The notes under the pieces are model-generated. The model had not been told where the DNA came from. It made no database searches and was given only the letters and a program-made list of their open reading frames with translations. From a bacterium (GTDB lineage Bacteria; Bacteroidota; Ignavibacteria; Kapaibacteriales; UBA2268), in NCBI GenBank assembly GCA_024711295.1, contig JANJTB010000007.1:16557-80556 (forward strand): DNA of 64,000 bases, given 5' to 3'. This document shows, piece after piece, positions 17,914 through 27,029 of the stretch; the stretch's first letter is position 1, and the number at the start of each line of letters is the position of its first letter. A program made the translations under genes and the position numbers.

Positions 17914-18588
17914 ATGTTAGGTAAATCAATTTTAACTCTTTTTGTAATATTTATCTCTTCTGTATCATTATTGGCGCAGAAAGATGATATAGGGAACTGG
18001 TTTATATATTTTGGAAATCAGGGGCTCAGCAAAAAGTGGAATTGGCACAATGAGATACAATACCGTAATTACAATTTTATAGGTGATATGCAGCAATTGC
18101 TGATACGTACAGGTATTGGATACAATTTATCGGATAACAATAATAATCTCTTATTTGGATATGGATTTATAAATACTCAGAATTACATTGCTGATACCGA
18201 TGAAAAAAGGGGATTTGATGAGCATAGATTTTTTCAACAGTTTATTACTCGTCAGCACTTCGAAAGAGTTTATCTACAGCACAGATACAGGATTGAAGAG
18301 CGAATATTCGATAACGATTTACAATTGAGGTTAAGATATTTTTTAGCTGTCAATGTGCCGATTACCACTAAAGAAATGTTGGAAAGTACTATTTATGCAT
18401 CAGCATATAACGAAGTATTTATTAATGCACAAAATAACATCTTTGACAGAAATCGTCTATATGGGGCAATTGGTTATGTAATAGATTCAAATTTCAAAGT
18501 GGAATTAGGATTTATGGCTCAGACATTAGAAAATACTAATCGAAATCAATTCCAAATTGTAATTTTTAATAATTTGCCGCTTTATTGA
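17914..18588 (+). CDS. DUF2490 outer-membrane barrel-like protein
   Basis: A 224-residue protein with a signal peptide (about 1-21, cut near LLAQ). The mature part fits the DUF2490 family: DIGNWFIYFGNQ at the N-terminus, alternating aromatic strands (WNWHNEIQYRNYNF), HRYRIEER and a C-terminal strand ending in Tyr. Such proteins are predicted small beta-barrels of the outer membrane, with no known transport or enzymatic role. It is divergent from pyrB, with its own leader that contains an AT palindrome over a possible promoter. Confidence 0.85.
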   Translation: MLGKSILTLFVIFISSVSLLAQKDDIGNWFIYFGNQGLSKKWNWHNEIQYRNYNFIGDMQQLLIRTGIGYNLSDNNNNLLFGYGFINTQNYIADTDEKRGFDEHRFFQQFITRQHFERVYLQHRYRIEERIFDNDLQLRLRYFLAVNVPITTKEMLESTIYASAYNEVFINAQNNIFDRNRLYGAIGYVIDSNFKVELGFMAQTLENTNRNQFQIVIFNNLPLY

Positions 18589-18604
18589 GTTTTTAAAAAA
18601 ACTG

Positions 18605-18635
18605 ATTGAATTGAGTAGAAATCTTATTACTTTTG
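18605..18635 (+). promoter_or_regulatory. Candidate Bacteroidetes-type promoter
   Basis: ATTG (18605-18608, one mismatch to the -33 TTTG) is followed after 19 bases by TACTTTTG (18628-18635), a full match to TAnnTTTG. The predicted start lies about 25 nt before the ATP-cone nuclease gene. Confidence 0.4.
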
Positions 18636-18660
18636 TTAATTCGAAATTAGCAATTAGGCA

Positions 18661-19506
18661 GTGGTTAAAATGAAAAATACCATAGTAGTTAAGTCCACAG
18701 GTGATAAAGAGTTTTTTGACCCGGAAAAACTTGTAAGTTCTCTTAAAAAATCAGGTGCTGAGCCAAATGTAATTAACCAGATATTACAGGATATTGAGTC
18801 ATGGCTCTTTACCGGAATCAGTACAAAAGAAATTTATAAAAAGGCATTCTCACTATTAAAAAAAAGTAAATATAGCAGTGCTGCAAGATATAGTCTCAAA
18901 AAAGCAATCATGGAATTAGGACCTTCAGGTTTCCCATTCGAACAATTTATAGGAGCCTTACTAAGATATCAGGGTTTTGATGTAAAAGTGGGGCAAACAG
19001 TCGAAGGGCAGTGCATCACACATGAAGTAGATGTGATTGCAACTTCAAATAACAAGCAGTACTTGGTTGAGTGTAAGTTCTATAATACTCAGGGGAAGTT
19101 TGCCAATGTTCATGTGCCTCTTTATATTCATTCAAGAGTTAACGACATAATAAGAAAACGTTCCGGTCTTCCAGAATTCAAAGATCTGAATTTTTACGGA
19201 TGGATAGTTACAAATACCAGATTTACGAGTGATGCAGAAGCTTACGGTAAATGCGCAGGTTTACAGCTTATGAGTTGGGATTTTCCTGCAGGTCACAGTC
19301 TGAAGAATATGGTCGAAAAGAATGGATTTTATCCGATTACGGCGTTATCATCACTTGAAAAGTTTCATAAGCAACTTCTGATTAGCCGTGAAATAGTTCT
19401 GTGCAGGCAAATTGTCGAGAGCCCCAAGGTATTAGATATTACCGGTATGAAACCAAATAAGATTAAAAAGGTTTTAGAGGAAGCTACCGAGCTTTGCGAA
19501 ATTTAG
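18661..19506 (+). CDS. ATP-cone domain fused to Mrr-like PD-(D/E)XK nuclease domain
   Basis: A 281-residue protein. Residues about 5-90 are an ATP-cone, the nucleotide-sensing domain of NrdR and ribonucleotide reductases (VVKSTGDKEFFDPEKLVSSL, then ISTKEIYKKAFSLL and SAARYSLKKAI). Residues about 90-200 resemble an Mrr/PD-(D/E)XK nuclease: FEQFIGALLRYQGFDV, HEVDVIA (Asp124) and LVECKF (Glu137, Lys139) give the catalytic D-ExK pattern. The tail is helical, with an HhH-like end (ITGMKPNKIKKV). It probably cuts or binds DNA or RNA in a nucleotide-dependent manner. The start is GTG 18661 or ATG 18670. It is not next to a methylase or helicase, so it is not an obvious restriction enzyme. Confidence 0.8.
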   Translation: MVKMKNTIVVKSTGDKEFFDPEKLVSSLKKSGAEPNVINQILQDIESWLFTGISTKEIYKKAFSLLKKSKYSSAARYSLKKAIMELGPSGFPFEQFIGALLRYQGFDVKVGQTVEGQCITHEVDVIATSNNKQYLVECKFYNTQGKFANVHVPLYIHSRVNDIIRKRSGLPEFKDLNFYGWIVTNTRFTSDAEAYGKCAGLQLMSWDFPAGHSLKNMVEKNGFYPITALSSLEKFHKQLLISREIVLCRQIVESPKVLDITGMKPNKIKKVLEEATELCEI

Positions 19507-19513
19507 AGATTAT

Positions 19514-20680
19514 CTAACCTTTAATTACTGCAAGTGGGCTTAACTCGGTAATGATTTCCACTAGGTCTTGTTGGTAATTCATAACCTGATGAATGTCTTT
19601 GTAGGCAGAGGGTGCCTCGTCGAGGTCTTTTTGAGTTCGTATTGAGTGAATAACCCCAAGTTTATCTAATTTCCCAGATTCTTCATCAACAGACAGTCTT
19701 TTCTGGGCATCATTTCTTCCAAGTTTTCTTCCTGCACCGTGCGAGCATGATCTGAAGCTGTCCGGATTACCTTTGCCACTTACAATATAAGACTTGCTGC
19801 CCTGCGAACCGGGTATGATCCCTGTTTCATTGATTTCGGCACGTGTGGCACCTTTGCGGTGTACCCAAACTTCAGTATTAAAATGATTCTCAAATGATGC
19901 GTAGTTATGAGGAATGTTAATCAGTTCACCAAAATCGTCCTTTCCGGTTACATCTGTAAATGCTTCCTTTACCCGCTCCATCATAAGCTTTCTGTTTGAG
20001 AGAGCAAATTCGACACAATAATTCATCTCTAGAATATATTTATTTCCGGTTTCGGAATCAATGTACAAATAATCAAGCATCCATGATTTTGGTATATCAT
20101 TCTGCTGCTCTCTTATTAATCCGGCTTGTCTGTTATAGTAATCTGCAACTTGCTTACCGATATTTCTGCTGCCGGAGTGAATCATTAAGTAAATAAATCC
20201 GTCATCACCTCTTTGAATTTCGATGAAATGGTTGCCACCGCCAAGAGTTCCAACTTGCTTTAGTGCAGATTCATATTCTCTGGCTGCAATGCTGTCTATC
20301 CCAAGAACTCCGTTATCGACAGGCATATACTTTTCATCTTGCTTTGTTTGGTGATGATTGAAACCGACAGGTACCATTTTTCGAATTAATCCAAGGATTT
20401 TCTTTAGATTTTCTTTTGATACAAAGTTTTCTTCTGTACGAACTGCACACATTCCGCAGCCAATGTCAACACCAACTGCATTGGGTATGATGACATCCTT
20501 TGTAGCCAGAACTCCTCCAATCGGCATTCCAAACCCTACATGTGCGTCTGGCATTAGGGCTACATGGCTAAAGGCAAATGGTAATTCAGATAAGTTAACA
20601 ACTTGCTTTAGTGTTCCTTCATCAATTTCATCAAGCCACAACTTAGCAGGGATTTTGCCATATTTTACCTGTTTTACCAT
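19514..20680 (-). CDS. rtcB: RNA-splicing ligase RtcB
   Basis: A 388-residue GTP- and Mn-dependent ligase that joins RNA 2',3'-cyclic phosphate or 3'-phosphate ends to 5'-OH ends. Nearly all family signatures are visible: DAHVGFGMPIGGV, GVDIGCGMCAVRT, LGGGNHFIEIQ (metal site), MIHSGSRNIGK, IPGSQGSKSYIV and SCSHGAGRKLGR, whose His is the residue guanylylated. Length fits the bacterial form. It is the last gene of an operon starting with two UmuD-like genes, 10 nt after the second. The usual RtcA/RtcR neighbours are absent, so control by a stress or DNA-damage signal rather than RtcR is an inference. Confidence 0.97.
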   Translation of the reverse strand: MVKQVKYGKIPAKLWLDEIDEGTLKQVVNLSELPFAFSHVALMPDAHVGFGMPIGGVLATKDVIIPNAVGVDIGCGMCAVRTEENFVSKENLKKILGLIRKMVPVGFNHHQTKQDEKYMPVDNGVLGIDSIAAREYESALKQVGTLGGGNHFIEIQRGDDGFIYLMIHSGSRNIGKQVADYYNRQAGLIREQQNDIPKSWMLDYLYIDSETGNKYILEMNYCVEFALSNRKLMMERVKEAFTDVTGKDDFGELINIPHNYASFENHFNTEVWVHRKGATRAEINETGIIPGSQGSKSYIVSGKGNPDSFRSCSHGAGRKLGRNDAQKRLSVDEESGKLDKLGVIHSIRTQKDLDEAPSAYKDIHQVMNYQQDLVEIITELSPLAVIKG

Positions 20681-20690
20681 CTTAAATCAA

Positions 20691-21092
20691 TTATACCATG
20701 TGTATAACATGTTTGACAACACCTTGTATCTCAAATTGCCAAAAAGGCATAATCTCTATTGGCAAAAACTTCTCATTAGCCGAAAAAAGATAAACCTTAC
20801 CTTCAATTATTCTGTATGTTTTTACAGCCATTTCACCATTTAAAGCTGCAATGACAACTTTTCCGTCTTTGGGTGTTTCATTTCTATTTACTACAAGAAT
20901 ATCACCATTGAAAATACCTTCGTTAATCATACTTTCACCAGTAACTCTTACCAAATATATGTCATCAGGGTTAGGTGCAAGAGTACTGTTCAGGTCGAGC
21001 ATTTGAGTATCGCTCGTTTTTACGTTTGCCGCTAACAATGGTGCCTCGAAGCTGAAAATAGACTTCAGCTCGACTACTTTTTTTACTTTCAT
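20691..21092 (-). CDS. UmuD-like S24 peptidase with intact Ser-Lys dyad but no self-cleavage site
   Basis: A 133-residue UmuD/LexA-type peptidase domain without a DNA-binding domain. The nucleophile is Ser54 in TGESMINEGIFNGD and the general base is Lys91 in GEMAVKTY; the 37-residue spacing equals that of E. coli UmuD (Ser60, Lys97). At the position matching the Cys24-Gly25 cleavage bond there is Pro18-Leu19, so self-cleavage looks impossible or much altered. It follows another UmuD-like gene (13 nt) that has the opposite defect, and precedes rtcB (10 nt). I infer that it cleaves its neighbour in trans. No umuC is nearby. No clear Shine-Dalgarno sequence is seen; ATG 21092 is the only sensible start. 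Confidence 0.88.
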   Translation of the reverse strand: MKVKKVVELKSIFSFEAPLLAANVKTSDTQMLDLNSTLAPNPDDIYLVRVTGESMINEGIFNGDILVVNRNETPKDGKVVIAALNGEMAVKTYRIIEGKVYLFSANEKFLPIEIMPFWQFEIQGVVKHVIHMV

Positions 21093-21105
21093 TGCTTGGT
21101 CTTGG

Positions 21106-21534
21106 TTATAGTGAATGTATAATTTTTGTTACAGTGCCAATTATTTCGAACTCAAGCTCACCAATTTGTGTTGGTAAAAACTGATGATTATGTGATTCGA
21201 GAAATACTTCGCCATTGGCTGTACGAATTACCTTAACTGTAAGAATATCACCTAACTTTGCAAGTACTATTCGTCCGTCAACCGGCTCGATTGATGAATC
21301 TACCACTAATATATCACCATCTCGGATGCCAACATGAACCATATTGACGCCGGTAACTCTCGCAAAAAAAGTTGTTGCCGGATGATCAACCAAAAATTCA
21401 TTTAGGTCAACCTCATGCTCCAGGCCTGACTCAACCGGTATGGGTATTCCTGCTGCAACGGATACCTCAAACATTACCATTTTGGTGGCACTGCTGTCGC
21501 TTGGTTTAAACGACATTAATTCAATAATTTCCAT
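21106..21534 (-). CDS. UmuD-like protein with cleavage site but catalytic Ser replaced by Asn
   Basis: A 142-residue close relative of UmuD. It aligns with E. coli UmuD with a constant +4 offset: cleavage bond Ala28-Gly29 (Cys24-Gly25 in UmuD), then DLNEFLVDHPATTFF (DLNQLLIQHPSATYF in UmuD), and Lys101 (Lys97). The nucleophile position (Ser60) is Asn64 in VTGVNMVHVGI; the codon reads AAT, so at least two bases separate it from UCN serine codons and one from AGT. It should be unable to cleave itself but could be cut by another peptidase. It is the first gene of the operon with the intact peptidase and rtcB. No LexA box of the GAAC/GTTC type is evident upstream. Confidence 0.88.
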   Translation of the reverse strand: MEIIELMSFKPSDSSATKMVMFEVSVAAGIPIPVESGLEHEVDLNEFLVDHPATTFFARVTGVNMVHVGIRDGDILVVDSSIEPVDGRIVLAKLGDILTVKVIRTANGEVFLESHNHQFLPTQIGELEFEIIGTVTKIIHSL

Positions 21535-21783
21535 CTTTTTGCTGCCTATTGTAATAAAATCCTCTTTATCAAATGCAATATAATTAACTTATTTTTAATA
21601 GCAAAATTAATTTATAATAATATTTGTAATATCAATAAGAATACCAATAACTAATTAAAAGAAATTGTTTTAGGCATTATTTAAATTAGAATTATTATTA
21701 AAGTTTTTCCTCAAATAACAGTTAAACGATTATGATTTATTATTTTTACATTTCAGTAAAATGCTCAATCAAAATTTTTTAAC
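21535..21783. other. Divergent intergenic region
   Basis: 249 AT-rich bases between the UmuD-like/rtcB operon and the ABC-F gene. Promoters for both should be here. I looked for SOS boxes of the CTG-N10-CAG and GAAC-N4-GTTC types and saw none; the LexA site of this lineage is not known to me. On the minus strand a TTTTG and a GCATTTG lie upstream of the UmuD-like gene, but spacing is poor. Confidence 0.3.
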
Positions 21784-23736
21784 ATGATAACATTAAATAA
21801 TCTTTCGGTACATTTTGGCGGACGTCATCTGTTTGATGATATTTCGATGATGATAGGCACAAAGGATAAGATTGGATTGATAGGCCGCAATGGTACCGGT
21901 AAGTCAACACTACTTAAAATCATCGCTCGTATTGATGAGCCGTCATCAGGCTCGATAAACACACCAAATGATTTCAAAATTGGATATTTACCTCAGGAAA
22001 TTGAGGTAAATTCTGAGTTGACTGTTTTTGAAGAAACCGAAACAGCTCTAACAGAGATTCAATACCTGGAAAAGGAACTTGATAGTCTCAACAACTACAT
22101 TTCGGAATCTACTGATTATGATTCAAATGAGTACTTGCGTGCAATTGAGAAATTAACTCATTACACTGAAAGATTGAAGATTTTGGGTGCGGAATCCAAA
22201 GATGGTGACATCGAGAAGGTTCTATTAGGTTTAGGCTTTTTGCGTTCAGATTTTACAAGAAAAGTAAGGGAATTCAGCGGTGGTTGGCAAATGCGAATAG
22301 AATTGGCAAAAATTCTATTGAGTCAGCCAAATTGTATTCTTCTCGACGAGCCGACAAATCACCTTGATATAGAGTCAGTTAGATGGCTCGAAAATTTCCT
22401 GAAGAATTATTATGGGATAATTATACTTGTTTCGCACGATAGAAGATTTTTGGACAATGTCACTAACCGAACTTTGGAAATTTCGCTAGGCAAAATTTAC
22501 GATATGAATTGCAACTATTCAGAGTTTATTAAGAAAAGAGCAGAGCAAAGAGAGTTGCAGACTGCCGCGTACAAAAATCAACAAAAGCAAATCGAACAAA
22601 CAGAAAAATTCATCGAAAGATTTCGATCTAAAGCTACACTTGCGTCGAGAGTTCAATCAAGAGTAAAGCAGTTAGAAAAAATTGAACGCATCGAGCTCGA
22701 AGACGTTGACAGCTCATCAATCAATCTGAAGTTCCCCGAGCCACCCAGAAGTGCCAGATTGCAAGTTGAAATGGACAAACTAAGTAAAAGTTACGGGAGC
22801 TTGATGGTACTTGACAGCATTAACTTTGCACTCGAAAGAGGCGAGAAAATTGCTTTTGTAGGAAGAAATGGAGAGGGCAAGTCCACTCTTAGCAGAATAA
22901 TTGCGGGATTAGAGTCTTATGATGGTGAGATGAAAATTGCCGATACTTTGATAATTGGGTATTATGCGCAGCATCAGTCCACTCTCTTTAATCCGGATTT
23001 GAGTGTTTTTGATGTCATTGATAGCGAAGCAAGCGGGGAAGTGCGTCCATATATAAGGAGTATACTGGGTGCTTTTATGTTCAGCGGTGACTCGGTTTAC
23101 AAGAAAATTAAAGTGCTATCGGGTGGGGAAAAATCAAGACTTTCTCTGGCAAGACTAATGCTCAGACCTGCTAATTTGTTGATTTTAGATGAGCCGACAA
23201 ATCATTTGGATATGGCTGCAAAAGATGTACTTAAAAAAGCACTTATGGAGTTTACAGGTAGCTTGATTGTTGTATCCCATGATAGAGAATTCCTCGAAGG
23301 ACTAACCAATAAGACGCTTGAATTTAAAAACAATAAGATAAAAGAATTTTTGGGTGATATTGATTACTATCTCGAAAAAACTCAAATCGAAAATTTGCAG
23401 GAGCTCGAGATCAAGGATAGGCATAATACTAACGAGTCAAGCGACAAGAGCTCAAAATCCCAAAATGATAGAGATTTAAGAAAATCATTACAAAGGGAAT
23501 TAAATAAATCTGAGAAGGAACATTCTAAGATAGAAATGGAAATTGAGTTAATGGAGGCTGAGATTTCCAGGTTAGATGAATTGTTCTCAGATAGTGATTT
23601 TTATAAAAACGCTTTGGAACTATCTCAAAAACAGGAGAGATATAAATTACTGAAGGATGAACTGGAAGTAAAATATCAATTATGGGATGACTTGAGTAAC
23701 AAAATTCTTGACCTGAAAGAAGAGCTTCGTGCTTAG
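21784..23736 (+). CDS. ABC-F family ATPase (Uup/YdiF type)
   Basis: A 650-residue soluble protein with two ABC ATPase domains and no membrane segment, so it acts on ribosomes or nucleic acids, not as a transporter. Domain 1 has Walker A GRNGTGKST and signature FSGGWQMR with DEPTNHLD; domain 2 has GRNGEGKST, LSGGEKSR and DEPTNHLD. The helical linker between them (about 250-310, charged) is the P-site-tRNA interaction motif of ABC-F proteins. The C-terminal 110 residues are a coiled coil as in Uup. Likely roles are rescue of stalled ribosomes or ribosome assembly; antibiotic protection is possible but not indicated. Monocistronic. Confidence 0.93.
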   Translation: MITLNNLSVHFGGRHLFDDISMMIGTKDKIGLIGRNGTGKSTLLKIIARIDEPSSGSINTPNDFKIGYLPQEIEVNSELTVFEETETALTEIQYLEKELDSLNNYISESTDYDSNEYLRAIEKLTHYTERLKILGAESKDGDIEKVLLGLGFLRSDFTRKVREFSGGWQMRIELAKILLSQPNCILLDEPTNHLDIESVRWLENFLKNYYGIIILVSHDRRFLDNVTNRTLEISLGKIYDMNCNYSEFIKKRAEQRELQTAAYKNQQKQIEQTEKFIERFRSKATLASRVQSRVKQLEKIERIELEDVDSSSINLKFPEPPRSARLQVEMDKLSKSYGSLMVLDSINFALERGEKIAFVGRNGEGKSTLSRIIAGLESYDGEMKIADTLIIGYYAQHQSTLFNPDLSVFDVIDSEASGEVRPYIRSILGAFMFSGDSVYKKIKVLSGGEKSRLSLARLMLRPANLLILDEPTNHLDMAAKDVLKKALMEFTGSLIVVSHDREFLEGLTNKTLEFKNNKIKEFLGDIDYYLEKTQIENLQELEIKDRHNTNESSDKSSKSQNDRDLRKSLQRELNKSEKEHSKIEMEIELMEAEISRLDELFSDSDFYKNALELSQKQERYKLLKDELEVKYQLWDDLSNKILDLKEELRA

Positions 23737-23966
23737 AAACCTATTTATCAGGTATTTAAATTATATTAATCATTGAAGTTAATGTTAATTATTTAAATCA
23801 ACAAGTGAAAATTAAATTGTTAATTTAATGAATATTTTTAAATAATAATGCGTTAATTTTAAAGAAGATTACTAAAGTATAGCAAAAAATATGTATTTTT
23901 GAAATCTGTATTATGCTAAAAAATAAAAAGTTAAGTTTGTTATAAATATTATAGGAATCGTATCGA
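23737..23966. other. Intergenic region before ppdK
   Basis: 230 bases, over 80 percent A+T. TATTTTTG (23894-23901) matches TAnnTTTG about 65 nt before the ppdK start, but no -33 partner is seen at 19-20 nt. No hairpin with a T-run follows the ABC-F gene, so some read-through is possible. Confidence 0.35.
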
Positions 23967-26849
23967 ATGGGACACGATAAAAAAGAAAAGAAGTCTAAAA
24001 AAGACAGCTCGAAAGTAAAATATGTTTATTACTTTGGCGGCAAAAAGGCAGACGGTGAAGCTGAGATGAAATCACTACTCGGTGGAAAAGGTGCCAATCT
24101 TGCCGAGATGGTTAATATGGGCTTGCCTGTTCCTCCGGGTTTTACAATTACCACAGAAGTTTGTACTTATTACTACGAAAACAACCGCACTTATCCAAAA
24201 TCACTTGAAACAGAAATCAAAGAAGCAATCCGTAAAATTGAAAAGGAAATGGGTGCTGAGTTCGGAAGCAATACTAATCCACTGTTGCTTTCAGTTCGCT
24301 CCGGTGCAAGAGCTTCTATGCCCGGTATGATGGACACAATCCTTAACCTGGGCCTGAACGATGCCGCTGTCGAAGGTTTGATTGCAAAGTCAGGTAACGA
24401 AAGATTTGCTTATGATTCATACCGTAGATTCGTAGCTATGTATGGCGATGTTGTTCTTGGATTAAAACCTCAATCAAAAGATGATATTGACCCATTCGAA
24501 GAAATACTTGAAGCGAAGAAACATGCTCGTGGAATTACACTAGATGTTGACTTTACTGCTCAGGACTTGAAAGAATTGGTAGCTGAGTTTAAAGCAGCTA
24601 TCAAAAAAATTACCGGCAGTGACTTCCCTGAAGATCCCTGGGAGCAACTCTGGGGTTCAGTAGGTGCAGTATTCAACTCTTGGATGAATGAAAGAGCTAT
24701 TGTTTATCGTAAACTTAACAATATCCCTGAAGAATGGGGTACTGCTGTTAACATCCAATCAATGGTGTTTGGTAATTTAGGTGAAACATCTGGAACAGGT
24801 GTTGCGTTTACACGTGATGCTGCCAGTGGTGAAAACTACTTTTATGGCGAATTTTTGATGAATGCCCAAGGTGAAGATGTTGTTGCCGGTACTCGTACTC
24901 CTTATCCTATTATAGAATTAAAGGGTAAAGATGAAAAATCTTATGAAGGATTGATGGAAATCCGTGAGATCCTCGAACAGCACTATCGCGATATGTTAGA
25001 TGTTGAGTTTACAATACAGGAAGGTAAATTATACATGCTTCAATGCCGCGTAGGTAAACGCACAGCATTTGCAGCTATCAAGATTGCAGTGGATATGGTA
25101 AATGAAGGATTGATTAAGCCTCAGGAAGCATTGATGCGTATCGACCCTGATCAGTTAAATCAGCTCTTACGCCCTGTATTTGACCTTAAAGCAAAAAATG
25201 AATCACTCAAGAATGGATCCTTATTGGCTAAAGGATTGAATGCAGGACCGGGTGCTGCTAGCGGTAAAGTTGTTTTCAATGCAGAAGATGCAGTTGAATG
25301 GAAATCCAAAGGCGAAGATGTTATTTTGGTCCGTATCGAAACATCTCCTGAAGATATCGCAGGTATGAACGCTGCAGAAGGTATCCTTACTGCTCGTGGC
25401 GGTATGACTTCGCATGCTGCTCTTGTAGCTCGCCAAATGGGTAAAGTGTGCGTAGCAGGTTGCGGTTCATTGATCGTTGATTATAAATCACGCTCTTTCA
25501 AGGTTGAAGGCAAAGATTTTGTCATTAAAGAAGGTGATTATATCTCTCTCGACGGCTCAACAGGCGAAGTTATCAATGGTAATATTCCTACTAAGCCAAG
25601 CGAAGTGATTGAAGTTCTTATTACTAAAACACTCGATGCTAAGGATGCACCTGTTTACCAAATGTACAAACAAATTATGGATTGGGCAGACCAATTCCGC
25701 ACTTTGAAGGTTCGTACAAATGCAGACCAACCCGACCAAAGTGCAAATGCAATTTCATTTGGCGCCGAAGGTATCGGACTTTGCCGTACTGAGCACATGT
25801 TCTTTGGTGAAGGTAAAATTCAACCTATGCGCGAAATGATTCTTGCCGATTCAGTCGAAGCTCGCAAAATCGCTCTTGCTAAATTATTGCCTTTGCAAAG
25901 AGAAGATTTTGAAGGTATTTTCAGAGTTATGGACGGCAAACCTGTAACTATCAGAACTATTGACCCTCCTCTTCATGAATTCTTACCTCATGATGAAGCA
26001 GGTCAGAAAGAAGTAGCCAAAGAACTCGGAGTAACTGCCAAAGCAGTAAAAGAAAGAGTAGAAGCACTACACGAATTCAACCCAATGCTTGGCTTCCGTG
26101 GTTGCCGTCTTGGCTTGATTTTCCCTGAAATAACAGAAATGCAGGCTCGTGCAATTTTCGAAGCTACAGTAAATGTTAAGAAAGAAGGTAAATCAGTATT
26201 GCCTGAAGTTATGATTCCACTCGTTGGTCATGTAAAAGAACTTAAGCATCAGGAGCAAATCGTAAGAGCTACTGCAACTGCAGTAATGAACGAAACCGGC
26301 GTTAAATTTGATTATCTTGTTGGAACAATGATTGAAATACCACGTGGTGCTATCACAGCAGGCGAAATTGCTAACGTTGCAGAATTCTTCTCATTTGGTA
26401 CTAACGACTTAACTCAGACTACATTAGGCTTGAGTCGTGATGATGCCGGAAAATTCCTTCCTGAATATGTATCAAGAGAAATCTATAATGTTGATCCATT
26501 CGTCTCGATAGATAGAACTGGTGTCGGCTATTTAATGCACCATGCAGTAAAAGAAGGTCAGGATACTCGTCCTGGTATCAAACTTGGTATTTGCGGTGAG
26601 CATGGTGGAGATCCGGCTTCAGTGGAATTCTGTCACTCACTAGGTTTGAACTATGTATCATGCTCACCTTTCAGAGTACCGATTGCTCGTCTTGCAGCAG
26701 CTCGTGCAGCAATAAAAGATATTATGGCAGGGGGCAAAGCAAAGAAATCTGCTAAAAAGGATGCAAAAAAATCAGATAAGAAAGCAAAAGCTGAAAAGAA
26801 AAATAAGAAAAAATCTGATAAGAAATCAGATAAAAAGAAGAAAAAATAA
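23967..26849 (+). CDS. ppdK: Pyruvate, phosphate dikinase with lysine-rich N- and C-terminal extensions
   Basis: A 960-residue enzyme interconverting PEP + AMP + PPi and pyruvate + ATP + Pi, linking glycolysis and gluconeogenesis and serving as a PPi-saving step in many anaerobes. Parts in order: N-terminal ATP-grasp ([23 protein letters not shown] near 37-59), the swivelling domain with phospho-His in [12 protein letters not shown] (His483), and the C-terminal PEP/pyruvate barrel with [10 protein letters not shown] carrying the catalytic Cys. The protein is longer than typical (about 880-900). The first 17 residues are mostly Lys/Asp/Ser, and about 22 of the last 39 residues are Lys. A terminator follows. 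No PPDK regulatory protein gene is nearby. Confidence 0.97.
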   Translation: MGHDKKEKKSKKDSSKVKYVYYFGGKKADGEAEMKSLLGGKGANLAEMVNMGLPVPPGFTITTEVCTYYYENNRTYPKSLETEIKEAIRKIEKEMGAEFGSNTNPLLLSVRSGARASMPGMMDTILNLGLNDAAVEGLIAKSGNERFAYDSYRRFVAMYGDVVLGLKPQSKDDIDPFEEILEAKKHARGITLDVDFTAQDLKELVAEFKAAIKKITGSDFPEDPWEQLWGSVGAVFNSWMNERAIVYRKLNNIPEEWGTAVNIQSMVFGNLGETSGTGVAFTRDAASGENYFYGEFLMNAQGEDVVAGTRTPYPIIELKGKDEKSYEGLMEIREILEQHYRDMLDVEFTIQEGKLYMLQCRVGKRTAFAAIKIAVDMVNEGLIKPQEALMRIDPDQLNQLLRPVFDLKAKNESLKNGSLLAKGLNAGPGAASGKVVFNAEDAVEWKSKGEDVILVRIETSPEDIAGMNAAEGILTARGGMTSHAALVARQMGKVCVAGCGSLIVDYKSRSFKVEGKDFVIKEGDYISLDGSTGEVINGNIPTKPSEVIEVLITKTLDAKDAPVYQMYKQIMDWADQFRTLKVRTNADQPDQSANAISFGAEGIGLCRTEHMFFGEGKIQPMREMILADSVEARKIALAKLLPLQREDFEGIFRVMDGKPVTIRTIDPPLHEFLPHDEAGQKEVAKELGVTAKAVKERVEALHEFNPMLGFRGCRLGLIFPEITEMQARAIFEATVNVKKEGKSVLPEVMIPLVGHVKELKHQEQIVRATATAVMNETGVKFDYLVGTMIEIPRGAITAGEIANVAEFFSFGTNDLTQTTLGLSRDDAGKFLPEYVSREIYNVDPFVSIDRTGVGYLMHHAVKEGQDTRPGIKLGICGEHGGDPASVEFCHSLGLNYVSCSPFRVPIARLAAARAAIKDIMAGGKAKKSAKKDAKKSDKKAKAEKKNKKKSDKKSDKKKKK

Positions 26850-26901
26850 ATCGTGAATGATTTAGCTATATTTCAGAATATTTTACTGAAATAAATCAAT
26901 T

Positions 26902-26938
26902 AATCCGCTCTGAATATATATCCAGAGCGGATTTTTTA
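26902..26938 (+). terminator. Intrinsic terminator after ppdK
   Basis: An 11-bp perfect stem, AATCCGCTCTG (26902-26912) with CAGAGCGGATT (26923-26933), a ten-base AT loop and a T-run. Confidence 0.93.
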
Positions 26939-27029
26939 TTATTCATTAACTGAATAATTAATTATTTTTGTAACCTTTTCTTTCTTGAATACACTTCCAA
27001 TTGTAAACAAAATTAATTTTAGATTTAAT

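Noticed and set aside
20358..20843. A 161-codon plus-strand open frame opposite rtcB
   Set aside because: It mirrors the rtcB and UmuD-like coding regions, which are both clearly real on the other strand.
21535..21783. A possible SOS operator upstream of the UmuD-like pair
   Set aside because: No CTG-N10-CAG or GAAC-N4-GTTC element is present; without knowing the LexA site of this lineage no call can be made.
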